From NCBI GenBank assembly GCA_024760905.1, contig CM045735.1, forward strand, positions 33,071,749 to 33,135,748: a stretch of 64,000 bases of DNA, read 5' to 3'. Both the position numbers and the translations under genes were made by a program. Under the pieces are notes generated by a model, which did not search any database, was not told where the DNA came from, and was given only the letters and a program-made list of their open reading frames with translations. The stretch comes from Plotosus lineatus. Its lineage: Eukaryota > Chordata > Actinopteri > Siluriformes > Plotosidae. Positions 1-28,711 of this stretch are shown piece after piece (position 1 is the first letter of the stretch; every line of letters starts with the position of its first letter).

Positions 1-202
1 CTGCTGCTCCATAAGGAATGCTGGTTTAAATAATTTACATATAATCTAAGAAATCTTGTGTTTAATTTTTTTTTTTTTTTTGAAAGTGGATTATATGTAA
101 ATTAGGAAACTGATGTATATTGCCACCTAATTCACACCATAATAAAATTGGATAACTATACCTGATGCATACTACAAAGATTAATAAAGATTTGTGCATT
201 AG

Positions 203-15212
<15,010 letters not shown>

Positions 15213-15286
15213 CCGGTGAAGGTGTCGCGATAGTAAATGTGTGACAAATATAAATACTAGATGCAAAAACATTAACAACAAACAAA

Positions 15287-15317
<31 letters not shown>

Positions 15318-16466
15318 ACAAGGGGCACTTTAATATTTGTGTCACTATCTTTAATACCTGGGGTTTAACCAGTCTTTATACCTGGGAAAGGAAATTTCTG
15401 TTTGTTGCTGGGTTATTTTTATAATCAACTTCTACATGGACAGTGTTTTAAGTCCAGAAAATAAGCTTAACTCTGTCTGCTAAATGTTTTGCAGGGGTTT
15501 AGAGGTGAATGTGTTCTCGCTGACAAACATATCACACGAGGTGATCGTCTTCATCGGGCGATGTGCAGGCTGTGCGCTGTTTATTTTTTAACTGTATAGA
15601 GAAACGCCTCACTATTTAATTTAACTTTTTTCTTTCTTGTCCTCTCTAAAGGTGTACATGTTCTAAGAACACTGTAAATACCTTTTGCAAACATTACTTT
15701 TTCATTTTACAATTAGTTATGTGAGAATGGAAGATAAAACATAGAACAATTAGTTTAAGCCTATTTTATAAAAGTAATTTAGGGACTAAACACTTGTCTT
15801 CGTGCTGTAATGTATTGCTGGACTTTTAATTGGGAATATTATCTACATTTTGTTTTCTTAATTTTGCTTAAAAAATGCTAATATTGCTAACAATTAGCAT
15901 TGTGCCGTTATGTGAATGAGATCCTGGTTGTTTGTCCCAAATAGCTTTACTGAACAATGTCGTATTAGCATATCTAAGTGCCTTCAAATACTGGGTCTTT
16001 ACGTGGATTACTTTTACCACAAATGCCAATGTTGCAAATAATAAACTACGAATTAAAATGCACTATTTAAATGAAGATCGGCTTTCATTTAGTTTTATCC
16101 AAATCCTTTATCAAAATGAGCTCCAAAGCCTGAGTAAGCATGGAAATGTGATCACTCCTTAAGCAATGCTATACATGTGTTTGGATTCCTGCTAATTATT
16201 CAATAATATCCTAAACTAAAGCTAATAGTAGTGCATTATTAGCATAATGGCTAAAGGGTGCCATTCACTCTTGACTTTAAACTGTCCCATTAACATGTGC
16301 CAATACGCAGGGAAACGGTCTTGCCCCTTGTGTATTAATATAAATTTGTAGATTTACACTGTGCTTATATCGATCGTTTTCTAGATATGAATTGTGGGAA
16401 AGTCCTGAATTTTAGAGACTCCATGTTCTCTCTGTGCTTGTGTTGGTTTCCTCCATGTGTAATTAC

Positions 16467-16514
<48 letters not shown>

Positions 16515-18731
16515 GGTTAATAGGATTTTCGACATTGCCCCTAGGGCTCAGTGTAAATGGTTGTTGGTATGTGTTTGGCAAGCTGCTCAGGGTGTGCCCT
16601 GGCTTCACACAGTGCTCCTTGAGATAGGCACCAGAAGTGGTTCTTCAACAAATTCTTTTGCATAACAGGCTTAAGTTTATATTGAGTTCATACACTAGTA
16701 GTCTGACTTTCATCATGGTTTCACATTTGACTGAACATTGACTCAAGTTCACCACACCCACACACAATTGAACACAAAGAGGTTTAGGCATTTTTCTTTA
16801 TTCATAAAGAACATACTACAGAACACTGTTTTAATGTTCTCCAAGTCAACAGCGTGAAACATGTCTGTTCCACTCCATACCTTCTACGTATGCATTTATT
16901 TGTATAAGTGTGTGCATACTATAATAAAGATCTGAAGGGTTGCACAGCACATCAATGGTCAGTAGAGCTATACAGGCACAATGAGAGAAAAATAATGTAA
17001 ACAATTAAGACTTTTTCATATTTATAATCTGGCAGATTTTTAGAAGTGTGTATCAGAGGACATATTCTAATGAGATTGAGAGTAGTTTAGTTACCTCATT
17101 CTGTGTGTTTACTTCATTCCAAGAAACTGGGCTGCTCCAAAACATGTCACTGGATGTCAAGAAACCAATTTTTCATGCAAAATATTTATGTACACCTGCC
17201 ATAATAAAAGCCTGGACTTTGATAAGTGAATAAAAAAGAAAAAAAAATTCTGTTTTGGCACTGATGGAGATAAAACTATAACATTTTATTACTTCGACAT
17301 CATGCACATATCTGAAGCTGCTTAATGTAACGTGTTGCTATTTAATAAATTGCATTTTAATTGTTTATTTTAATAAATTTGCATGGTTAATTTAGATTTA
17401 CTTCTCAGTCCCATAACCTTCAGAAATTATTTTTGTGGGTTGTTTGTTCACTAAGTGGAATTCTGTGTTGACCAATAATTAAATATGAAAAATAAAATCT
17501 AAGAGATACAATTAAAGTACAATTCGTCACAACGCAGCATGGGAACTTAGTGCAATGTTTTATTATTATAAATACTTTCCAAACATTATTTTTGTTTGTT
17601 TCGAGCCAATTCTGTTCAAAGCTGTGATATGGCGTTAAGTTCCAGCCATTTAAAAATGAAGGGCTGTACGCGTTTCGTCTCCGTAATGGCATCAGTCTTG
17701 TACAGTGTCAAGGATGTCTTGCTTAGAAAACCCTCATTTCGTCTTGGTTCCAGGAAAACTATGAATGTGCGTCACTCATTTAATGCTTAGACTGCATTAA
17801 ACACTACAATAAAGTGTGAGTTCTTTTTACGCATACTTCCTAAAACATAGACACTTTAGGAAATGTCCCAAACCATGAATGACAATGAATTCAACAATGA
17901 ATTCATCACCATATTATTCTGGTGTAGTTCTCAGCACCTAAAGGAACTCAAATGTTACCCATAATACAACATTTGCTTTATTTTGACCATGATTGAGAAC
18001 TGTTGTAGGTGATTGTGTGCTATTGTATATTATAGGTTAGCTTCACGTGTAATATGTAGGTTGTGGTCTCTTGGTGGACAGAAGCACGATAATGAATCTG
18101 CACACAGCACTTTTCAAAGGCAAGCTGTATTAAATTAATTCATATAATACAAAAAGTGTTCTTGGCACACAAGCAGCATGCAAGAATTTGATGATGTAGG
18201 CAGTCTGAGATTTTCTGAGCTAAACATAATACACAAATTGATTGTGATGACAAATTCCCCCCCCACCCCCACACACATGCACACGCACACACTGTACAAA
18301 ACACTTTGGCATCATGAAAGCAAGATGATGTGCAAAAGTGGGGAGTAACGCCATGCTTCAGATTCACAACAGGGGTCTGAACGTGTAACGCCAAGTTTTA
18401 TACCCATGGACACAGAGTGATCATCACAGATCCATTTTCACGGCCATTAAATTAAATGTGTGCATCTGCTTTCTAAGAATTTCAATTCCTCTATAAAAGT
18501 GTGTAAAATATTTCTCACTAGTTGACCTTTTTTTAAAATTTGACCTTTATAACTTACGCAGGGGCGAGTGCATGCAGATTATTAAGCGGTGTACTACTAT
18601 AATCAGTTCTACTACGGGCAGATACTTACACTGTTTGTGTTTTAAGAACTTTGATACGGACCAATTTATTTCCAAAAATTCTTTGATTTTAACTCTTAAT
18701 ATGAAATTAAGATGGGGCTTATAAGATGTAA
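15213..18731. other. 3' flank of the coiled-coil gene; no gene seen
   Basis: AT-rich. Starts with the likely 3' UTR of the coiled-coil gene, which has a (GA)n tract at 15289-15317 and a possible polyadenylation signal AATAAA near 16040. A C-run/(CA)n microsatellite is at 16468-16512. A minus-strand AATAAA at 16802-16797 could belong to a long rab27b 3' UTR, but this is not established. No supported coding exon. Confidence 0.5.
16468..16512. repeat. Poly-C followed by (CA)n
   Basis: About 16 C then about 14 CA units. Confidence 0.95.
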
Positions 18732-19077
18732 GGCAGTGGTGGCCTGATGGTATAGGGCGCTGGATTGCTGATCCTAAGGTTGGGGATTCGAGTCCCACTC
18801 TCCACAAGGTTGTCACTGTCCCTCCAGTGCATCTAACTGGGTTATCAAAGGTGGGCCATGTCTCTCACTGTCTATGGTGAGAGGCATGTAAAAGAACCAT
18901 TGCTGACTTTCGTAAAGAGGAGCTGCATAGCCGTCAGCATGTTTCTGTCCCTTGCTAAAGGGTTGTGTCAGGAAGGGCATCCGACGTAAAAACCTCTGCC
19001 AAATCAAACATGCGAATCATTCGCTGCGGCGACCCCTGGAGGAAAAAAAAAAAATAAGGGAAAAAGCCAAAAGGAAA
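18732..19077 (+). mobile_element. tRNA-derived SINE, RTE-type tail, full length
   Basis: The head GGCAGTGGTGGCCTGATGG (A-box-like) and GATTCGAGTCC (B box, about 18786-18796) mark an RNA polymerase III promoter. Then come the common body, an RTE-leader-like block (GGAAGGGCATCCGACG) and the RTE-type tail (TTCGCTGCGGCGACCCCTGG...). Confidence 0.9.
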
Positions 19078-20314
19078 TCGCTCATCATGTGGACACTTGT
19101 GTAACATCTTAATCAAATACAAAGTGGTTGGGGAATAAATTCTTTTCAAAATAAAGTGAGGAACCACACAACTCAAGGATGTGAAAAGCTACGCAATGGA
19201 CTTGCGAGGTGTTCAGGGTGTACCCTGCCTTTGTCCAGTGTTTGCTGATATAGGTTCCCGCCAACCAGTGACCCAGGTAGTTTTAATCTGTTCAGTGAGT
19301 GAGCGAGAGGAGGATCAGACTGTAAACAAACAATATTTTACCCCAAAAGCACCAACACTGTTAATACTTTATCTGATATGCTTTGAATCTGTACACAGCT
19401 AAACTATTTTGCACAAAATATTTTAATATTTTCTAACAGACATTAAAAAAAATCATGTAGTATTTCAGAAGAAAGCCTAATCCAACCTTTCCCCCAACAA
19501 ATTTCGACGAATACTAAAAATATGAATTTCCATGACAACGCTACAGCAGCATGGCAGAATAAAGCCCAGTATCGCCTTTAAACCAGCAACTTACGATGGA
19601 GACTCACTGAGAAATCAAACCGAAAAGAGCTGAAGATAATGTAAACAAGTCTATTTGTAGGAGGGCGGAAACAAAAACATACAGTTCTAAAATGGGTGAC
19701 ATAAGTCTATAAGCTCAACTATATATTTAAAATCTTCATAGATATCCTGTCTTAAATATTCTTCTTTAAATAATTCTGATATTAAATCAAATGTTAAATA
19801 TGGAATAGCTTTGTTATATGTAATTACAGATATATATTTTTAAGAAATATTCAAAACAAACAGGATTGGATAAATATCTTCGTGACTGTTTCAAACTCAC
19901 CCGAACACTGCACGCACAAAAATATATCTCTAATCATGAGGACTTAAAGGGCAAGGAATTCGTTCATCATATCCATACATTTGGTCATATGTTCATGCCG
20001 TAATGCAAGTACAGTATAAAAACCTTACAACCTGTCAAAGGATTCCTAAAGAAATAAATACAATACCGTGAAGACTCTTTGTTTAAACTGGGGTTTAAAA
20101 GACCAATTATGAGGTGAAAAAAAGACCAAAAGCTTACTAACCAAATTTTTTTGTCTTTAAAATGCATTAGATGCACTACAAACAACAAAGAAAATGTTCA
20201 GACATTTTAAATGCATTTACAAATCCAGGGCACTGCTTTCATGCTCTCACCAGTGCGTACAAGGCTGAGCTGTATCTCCGCATCCAGCCACACGAGGGCG
20301 ATGTAAGGCAATTT
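19078..20314. other. rab27b 3' flank; no gene seen
   Basis: AT-rich. It includes a short L2-like tail piece near 19200-19275 (GTTCAGGGTGTACCCTGCC). The portion nearest 20314 is presumably rab27b 3' UTR on the minus strand. No other coding signal. Confidence 0.5.
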
Positions 20315-23300
20315 CTAACAGGCGCATTTTCTCTCCGTGGTTGGTGCGGCGTTCAGTTTGCTCGTGATGTCTGTGTGATGTGCGTCGGCTTTGTCTGGGT
20401 TTTCCACACACTGCTCCATCCTCTTCATCACCAGGTCGAGCAGCGTGACCACAGCTTTATCTACTGCTGCGCCTGTCGCTGCGCTCGTTTCAAAGTATGG
20501 AATGCTGCAGATGATAGATGAATGAATGAATTAATGAGAGAAAGCATACAGAACGGGTTAGCAAAGTCTGGGATGGCCGCAGCTTTTGTTTTGTGTCAAA
20601 ACGAGTGACAAAACTCAAATCAAACTCAAAGAAAACTTTGGCAAAAAAATCTCCAGACAAAAATACAGCACTGAATCTTTTAAAAATGTTCAAAGTCCAA
20701 ACAAGTGACCCACCTAAAGAATCACAAAGTATTAATTAAATTCATAATTACTGTTTAATCTTTAAAAAGTCACTGTCAGCATGAAAGAGAATGGTGTGGG
20801 TTTTAATATACTGTACAGTATAACAGCTACGAGGACCTTCATGTCTGCAGTGGCCTTTTTAATAAGAATGAAACCATGAACAGTAGGCCCGCTGCTGCCT
20901 GGCTGAACTTGTTTTAGCCTGAACAGCAGTGTCCAGCTTCTGGGATTTTGACTGTCACATTTATTTATATTCGCTACACTTTGATATGAAATCATGCTGT
21001 CCAGAAATCAAATCTTGTTAAGTTCTTATTGATTTGTGTGTTTTTATAGTGTCGTTTTTGGAATCAATATTAAAATGTCCATCACACAAAGTCGAACTTT
21101 TCTCGGATTTTGATTTAAAGCGAAGTTGTTCTGAGTTATTTCCTCCCCCATATCCAAAATGGCTATATTTTGTGGTTTGATATCAGGAAAGTTGTGTGTG
21201 GATTTTTCTGCAATTTCTACTGATGCTCCTCCAGTCTTTTCCTATGTTGGGAAAATTAAAAAAAAAAAAAAACGATTTTCCCAAAAATGTATACCAATGT
21301 TACACAAATCAATACCATGTACACTGATTTTATTCTAATTTTATTCCTATAGTTCTGCAATGTACTCTGTACACACACAAAAAAAAAATCCCACCACATT
21401 TTTCAACACTCCCAATATATTTCCCTCTTTTCCGAAACTTTCTCTGAAATTCTACGGTATTCTCTGATGCTCACTGATGTATAAATGTGTTCTCCGATAT
21501 TCTCCAAAGTAACAGTGTAATACGATCAGGATCAGGATCGGTATCATGCGAGCAAGCCTTTAGATTATTTCCTAAACCAGTTAGTGTTTGAAGTTTTGAA
21601 ATAATAATAAAAACTCTGTGGTGCAGTGATGCTGCCTTCTATAGCACTGGAGTCTGGAGCTCTTTCCTGAGCTTGGCTTTGCATTTCCAGTCAACAACAG
21701 TGCAGATGGGCCAGCAACTCTTAATTTTCCAGACCTACTGGACTGGGGTATTCCTGTCTTGTACTCAATACACCTGGTACAGACTCTAGATTTACTGTGA
21801 CCCTGATGAAAATAAAACTTGCTGCATGTAAAAATTGAAGGTAAAGCCTTCTTACATCAATTTAAAAACCTCACATGTATCAGATACATTTATGTCTCTT
21901 TTTAACTGAACTAAATGAGACCATGTTTCCATCATTACAGTCATTACACGGAGCAGGCTGTGAAGGTCTGCTGCATAATTACAGTGGTAATATAGATAAA
22001 TTATGTGTCAGAATACAATAGAACTGCACTGGACTGTATAGCACAAGACCAAAGGTATTAAAAAAGGAAGACTATTACATGTTTAATTGCAGACAATTAC
22101 AGCCGAGGTAGCAACAAGGGTGAATTTAAATGTGTAATTTATAATTGTACTGCAGAGATGATAAAAGTAACAAATTCTGAAACTATATATTATATAAACC
22201 TATTTCAGAGAGATCAGTCAGGAAATATATACGAAATTTCAATAAGAAACAATTAGCCACCATTAACATTAGATCATGTCCAGGCTCTGTCTGGTGCTCT
22301 ACCTGATTTAATGATGAATCCCATGTTACACTTTCAGAGATTTTAATAAAAGGAGTGAAACTTGGCTAAGTAATGTCTCCACTAAAATCTACCACTTACC
22401 CTCTAGACCCAGTCTCTTTTCCTTTTTACTCTCCTGATACTCTCAGCATGTTCTGTACAAAAGGGTATTCTGGAAATGTCTGCTCTTCAACTATGATTAG
22501 AGAAAAATATGGAGTGGTATCTTTCAAATGAGAAAGTTTTATCCTGTCTACATACGGTGGAAGGTGATGTAAAACAAGCACACGACTAATTGAAACAAGT
22601 ACAGTGCGTACACAGGGCTGATCTGCTGCACTATCCATGCTGCTTGTGTTTTGTCTGTGCTACTATAGTCAGGAATAAATGTAATAGCATTGTACATTTC
22701 AAGCATCACAGCTATACACCATACCATATTCAACCCTGCAGACTATCACACTATTACTCTCAATACCCGAACACACTGTGCATCAGGCTGTACTTCTGAA
22801 TGAACAGAATTCATGAGGAGAAAACTTATTCTTCCTGTTGGTTATAAGACTAAAAGAAAAAATAGCAACCGTTTTTACAGTGATTCTGATTTATACCCAA
22901 ATCTACACCACATACTAAAACCACGTCTATCATCCCTTTATTTTTTAAACATATATGTTTTTGAGTTGATGGTGATCAACTCAGATTTTAACACATAACT
23001 GTATCTCACATACTCACCCATACTTATCTGCCAGTTCCTTAGCTTGCTTCTCCAGAACCTCTCTTTGATCCGGCAGGTCCGCTTTGTTTCCAATCAGAAC
23101 GATATCTGGATTTTCGCAGTAGGCATTCGCTTGTAGTTGACCTTCACATTCAAACACTTAATCATCTGATGTGTTTTAATTTCAGTGATGAAACAACTGA
23201 TTATTTTAATCTTAAGAACTTCGGAATGCTTTGGCCATTGTTGTTTTATTCCTTGTTCCATAGATTCACGATGTTGATATTTGTGGTTTCTTTAAAAAAA

Positions 23301-25500
23301 ATAAATACATTTTAGTTGTGGAAAAACTTTAAAAAAATTTCTTGCCAGAATTAACTTACCGAGTGCACAATAAATTTTAAAACCAGAATTTTATTTTTTT
23401 TTTTGCACCGGTCCTTTCACTGGAAGTGTCGCCTTGGACACCAAATCGCAATTTCAAATCTCGTAATCTACACAGTGGTTTTGCATGTACAAATGTCCAG
23501 TGTGCGAAAGTATCGGACATGATACTATTGACATGCATGACCGAACAGGTGTATTTGATTTACCGGCACTGTATTTATTTTCACTTTTGAAAATAAAGAC
23601 TTTTATTGTACATCCATACATTCTGAGCTGATGGCTGGGGGTCCAATCACTTTAAATCCCACCCTCAGCGGTGAGGTGAAAGGGGAGGGAGGGGTATGAA
23701 AGAATTTTTAGTGCAACCTCCTTTATGAATGCCATAGAAAACAGAGTGTCACTGGTATGTTTAAAGCAGGAGTTTCATAAGAATAAAGTACTACATGTAC
23801 ACCATCAGCTCAGGACAGACTACTGTGATAAAAATGTAAATCAAAGCAGTAGTTCAGGCTTCTTTAAGAAATCAAGACATGGAAAATAAAAAATCTTTTT
23901 GTTACCATTTCCTGTATTCTTGTTCTCTTGTGTTGGTAAAATATTATATTATATTATGTATATCCTGTTCTTAAAATGTATTTTTCTTATCTCCTGTCTT
24001 AGGTTTACATCAGGGGTCCCCAAACTTTTTCCTGCAAGGGCCACATAACTTTTCCCTTTTCTGATGGGGGGGCCGAGGTCAGTTTGTAACAGAGAAAGTG
24101 TGATGATTGCAGGGCTGCCTAAACGTAAGCATTTATTGTTTTCTAGTAAGCCACACATAACCAAATATTAGTAACCCTTTCCGAGACCTTCACAGAAAAA
24201 AGCCAGTAAATAAATAATAAAAGAAACGCTGCTTGCTATCAGTTGAGAAACCCGAAAACTGCCCGAACAGACGACTGGTTCAGCCGAGCCTGGCGTACAA
24301 ATGTATTCTCCTGAGCTAACACTCCACTTTTTAGTTTTAAGAGTGTGTCTGCTCGCATTTGGCCTTGCAGGCGATCGTACTTGTCTTTGTGACGGGATTC
24401 AGAGTGTTGGCGCAGATTGTATTCTTTGAATACCGCTATCGCCTCTTGACAGATGATACAAACAGCGTTTTCTTTGCACTGAACAAAAAATAATCATTTG
24501 TCCACTGCTGGTTAAATACCCTGCATTCTGAATCAAATTCTCTTCCATAAACTTTGCACCATTATTTCGTTCTATTTGACAGGGGAAAGCCTAGGATTTT
24601 TGTTTTGGATGGGCGGGGTTCAAATAGGGGCACAGATGGCATAAGGATGGAATAGGATGTCATGTTCTAGGTATGTATTAGTCTTGATCACGTGGCCAGA
24701 CTTAAAAATAATAATAATCATAATACATCTCCGGTATTGTTCAGAGGGCCAGGCCAAATGTGGAGGCAGGCCGTATCCGTAGTTTGGGGACCACTAGTTT
24801 ACATCATAGAAATCCACCAAACAAGGAGTAAAAAGGAAAGGCCTTATAAACATGAACATCCATTTTAAAACAGCACAGATGATAGAAAGATAAATAAATA
24901 ATAGAGAGTTTGATTATTTTTTTTATTATTAAACCAGACATGAAAGTATAAATTTCATGGGACTCAAATTTTACTCGTGGATTGTTTTTGCAATTATTTT
25001 TAAAATAAATAATATAATTGTGTATAAAAAAGAAATTGTATAATCAAGAAAACATTTAAAATTAATCCTTTGTTTCAAATTATTAATTTCCTCAGTAAAT
25101 ATCTCTATACTAAGTGGGATAATGTACAGAGCAAATTATTATCGCAAAGCAAACCTCTCGCAAAGCAAACCTCTTCTAGTTGAATTAAGAGCAAACCTCA
25201 ATGCATCAGGGTGTTGATCACCCTATAAATGGGTTGGTTTGTACATTATACTTCACTCAATCCATTCATACTCCAACATATCATTTGGTTTTATTTACTG
25301 TAATAACCTTTTTCCTGTTAACTATAATATAGTTTAATTTGACAGTAACTGTACTGTAAGTATTTATTAAGATTATCACTCACTCATCCAGTTGCGAACA
25401 TTGAGAAAACTTTGCTGACTTGTCAGGTCAAACATCAGCAGGAATCCCATTGCGTCTCTGAAAAAAGCCGTCGTCAAGCTTCTAAACCTGGAGTAAAGAA

Positions 25501-25557
<57 letters not shown>

Positions 25558-28500
25558 AATAATAATAATGATAATTAATAATAATTGACTTCAAACACAT
25601 TTAATAAATTTGAGCTATTCGCCGTTATCAAAGCTTAACAGCACCTCCAGTACTCAACATCACATTTTATTTATTTAATACTATTAACCTGATAAAAATA
25701 ATAACTTTACTTTCTGGAGGAAAGAAAGCTTGTATGATGAATAGAATTCCCAGGTGGCCTTGTGATGACCTGCTGGGCTGTCCAGGGTGTACCTCGCCTA
25801 GAATCGGCTGAGATGGGAATCAGTCTCCCCCCGACCCTAATTAGGACTAAGTGACCTAGAAACTGAATGGATGGATGAATGCATGAATAGTCTTGTGTAT
25901 ACAGTGGTATGAAAAAGTATCTGAACCTTTTGGAATTTCTCACATGTCTGCATAAAATCACCATCAAATGTGATCTGATCTTTGTCAAAATCACACAGAT
26001 GAAAAAACAGTGTCTGCTTTAACTAAAACCACCCAAACATTTATAGGTTTTCATATTTTAATGAGGATAGCATGTAAACAATAGCAGAAGGGGGAGGAAT
26101 AAGTAACTGAACCTTCTGCCTAAGGAGGCTTAAAGGGCAATTGAAACCAATTTTTACCAAACAATTTAAGTCAGGTGTGTGCCCAATCACTGATGAGTGG
26201 CTTAAAGCTGCCCTGCCCACTATAAAACACACACCTGGTAAGAATTGTCTTGATGAGAAACATTGTCTGATGTGCACCACGGCCCGCTCAAAAGAGCTGT
26301 CTGAAGACCTGGGATCAAGAATTGATTTGTATAAAGCTGGGAAAGGATACAAAACCATCTCTAAAAGTCTGGATGTTCATCAATCGACAGTCAGAGAAGT
26401 TGTCTACAAATGGAGAGAGTTTGGCACTGTTGCTTCTCTCCCAAGGATTGGCCGTCCACCAAAGATGACGCCAAGAGTTCAGCACAGAATACTCAGAGAG
26501 ATAAAAAAAAAAAAAAACCTAGCGTGTCTGCTAAAGACTTACAGAAATCACTGGCACAGTCCAATATCTCTGTGCACACATCAACTATATGTAAAACAAT
26601 GGCCAAGAATGGTGTTCATGGGAGGAAGCCACTGCTGTCTAAAAAAACATTGTTGCTCGTTTAATGTTTGCAAAAAGGCACTTGGACACTCCACAGAAGT
26701 TTTGGCAAAATATTTTGTGGACTGATGAAACCAAAGTTGAATTGTTTGGGAGGAACACACAACGTCATGTGTGGAGGGAAAATGGAACAGCTCACCAACA
26801 TCAACACCTCATCCCCACTGTGAAGCATGGTGGAGGGTGAATCATGGTTTGGGGCTGTTTTGCTGCCTCGGGGCCTGGACAACTTGCAATCATTCATGGA
26901 AAAATGAATTCAAAAGTTTATCAGCATGTTTTGTAGCAAAACCTGAGGCCGTCTGTCAGACAGTTGAAGCTAAAAAGAGGATGGATGATGCAACAAGACA
27001 ATGATCCAAAACACAGAAGTAAATCAACTTCAGAATGGTTTCAGAAGAACAAAATACACGTTCTGGAGTGGCCAAGTCAAAGTCCAGACTTGAACCCCAT
27101 TAAGATGCTGTGGCATGACCTCAAGACAGCGATTCATGCCAGACATCCCAGGAATCTGACTGAACTACAGCAGTTTTGTAAAGAAGAATGGGCCAAGATT
27201 AGTCCTGATCGATGTGACAGACTGATGTGCAGCTACAGGAAGCGTCTGGTTGAAGTTATTGCTGCCAAAGTGGGGGCCACAAAATATTAAATGTGATGGT
27301 TCAGTCACTTATTCCTCCCCCTTCTGTCATTGTTTGCATGCTATCCTCATTAAAATATGAAAACCTATAAATGTTTGGATGGTTTTAGTTAAAGCAGACA
27401 CTGTTTTTTCATCTGTGTGATTTTGACAAAGATGAGATCACATTTGATGGTGATTTTATACAGAAATGTGAGAAATTCCAAAAGGTTCAGATACTTTTTC
27501 ATACCACTGTACTATTTGTAGCTGATACGGTAAAAAACTGAAAGTTGTACAGGGAGGGAGTGTCACACATATTGCAGCAAAACTGAACTTGCAGCCTTCA
27601 ATATAGGGTTTATTTTGTTGTTATTTTTTGTTTTGCACAGTGGTGCAGGATGTATACACAATAACAAACAAAAAAAAACTTTAAAAAGACCAAAAGCTTG
27701 ATGTGTTGAAAAACCATATTGTTTCTGTACAACCAATGAAATATTTTATTATTAAGTCAAACCTCTCCTGCCCTGCTGTGTCCCAGAGCTGCAGATGTAC
27801 TTTAAATGTCTTCCCCAAAGTCCCATTAGGGCTGTTAGTGCTGTACACCTAAATTACACACAAACATATCACAATTAAAAAACCCACAAGAAATGCTGGA
27901 TGTCTAAACAATCAACTCATATAAACACACATTTAAAAACTATATAATTAATCTTCATTATTTATAATTATTGATGCAATCCTTAAATATGTTTTAGAAA
28001 TGCTAGAGACAGAAATTTCACAACTGTGCCACATTGACAATGAGAACACATCAGTATTATTTATACAAGTAACAAACAGATTCCAATTAAACACACACAT
28101 GCGCATACACACTCACATACTATCACCATAACAACACCACAAGATATTTATTTATCAGATGAAGGAATAATGCCCACTCCATGACTTGTCACTCTTCAGT
28201 AGCACATCCTAAAAGATTATTACACAATTCTTCATTTTACACAGTGGAACATGACAGGATATGGCATACAAAAAATTTAACATGTTGATATTGTATGTTA
28301 CGAAGTGAATTATTTTCCTTTGACAGAATGTCCACATATGCAAATAATGCAAATAATAGTATGTACACATACTTGTTTGGTTGAGTAAACAAATATGTTG
28401 ATTGTACGTGTGAGTGAAGGCAGCTTCACACTAATGACACCAAACAGCATCATTAACTACACACTGTCTTGATATCACCTCTCTGCATGTTATATAATGT

Positions 28501-28642
28501 CTTTCTACATTGTACTTATACTGTACATATGCAAGTACAGGTGTGTGTGTCTGTGTGTGTGTGACAATTTAGTCGTTCCCTACATGACCTTTGCATCCCC
28601 AGCTAAGCAAAGGGCAATGTGAACACACTGCGCACACACATG

Positions 28643-28711
<69 letters not shown>

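Noticed and set aside
18732..18805. tRNA gene in the SINE head
   Set aside because: A and B boxes are present, but the folded arms are not complete and the same head recurs in all SINE copies.
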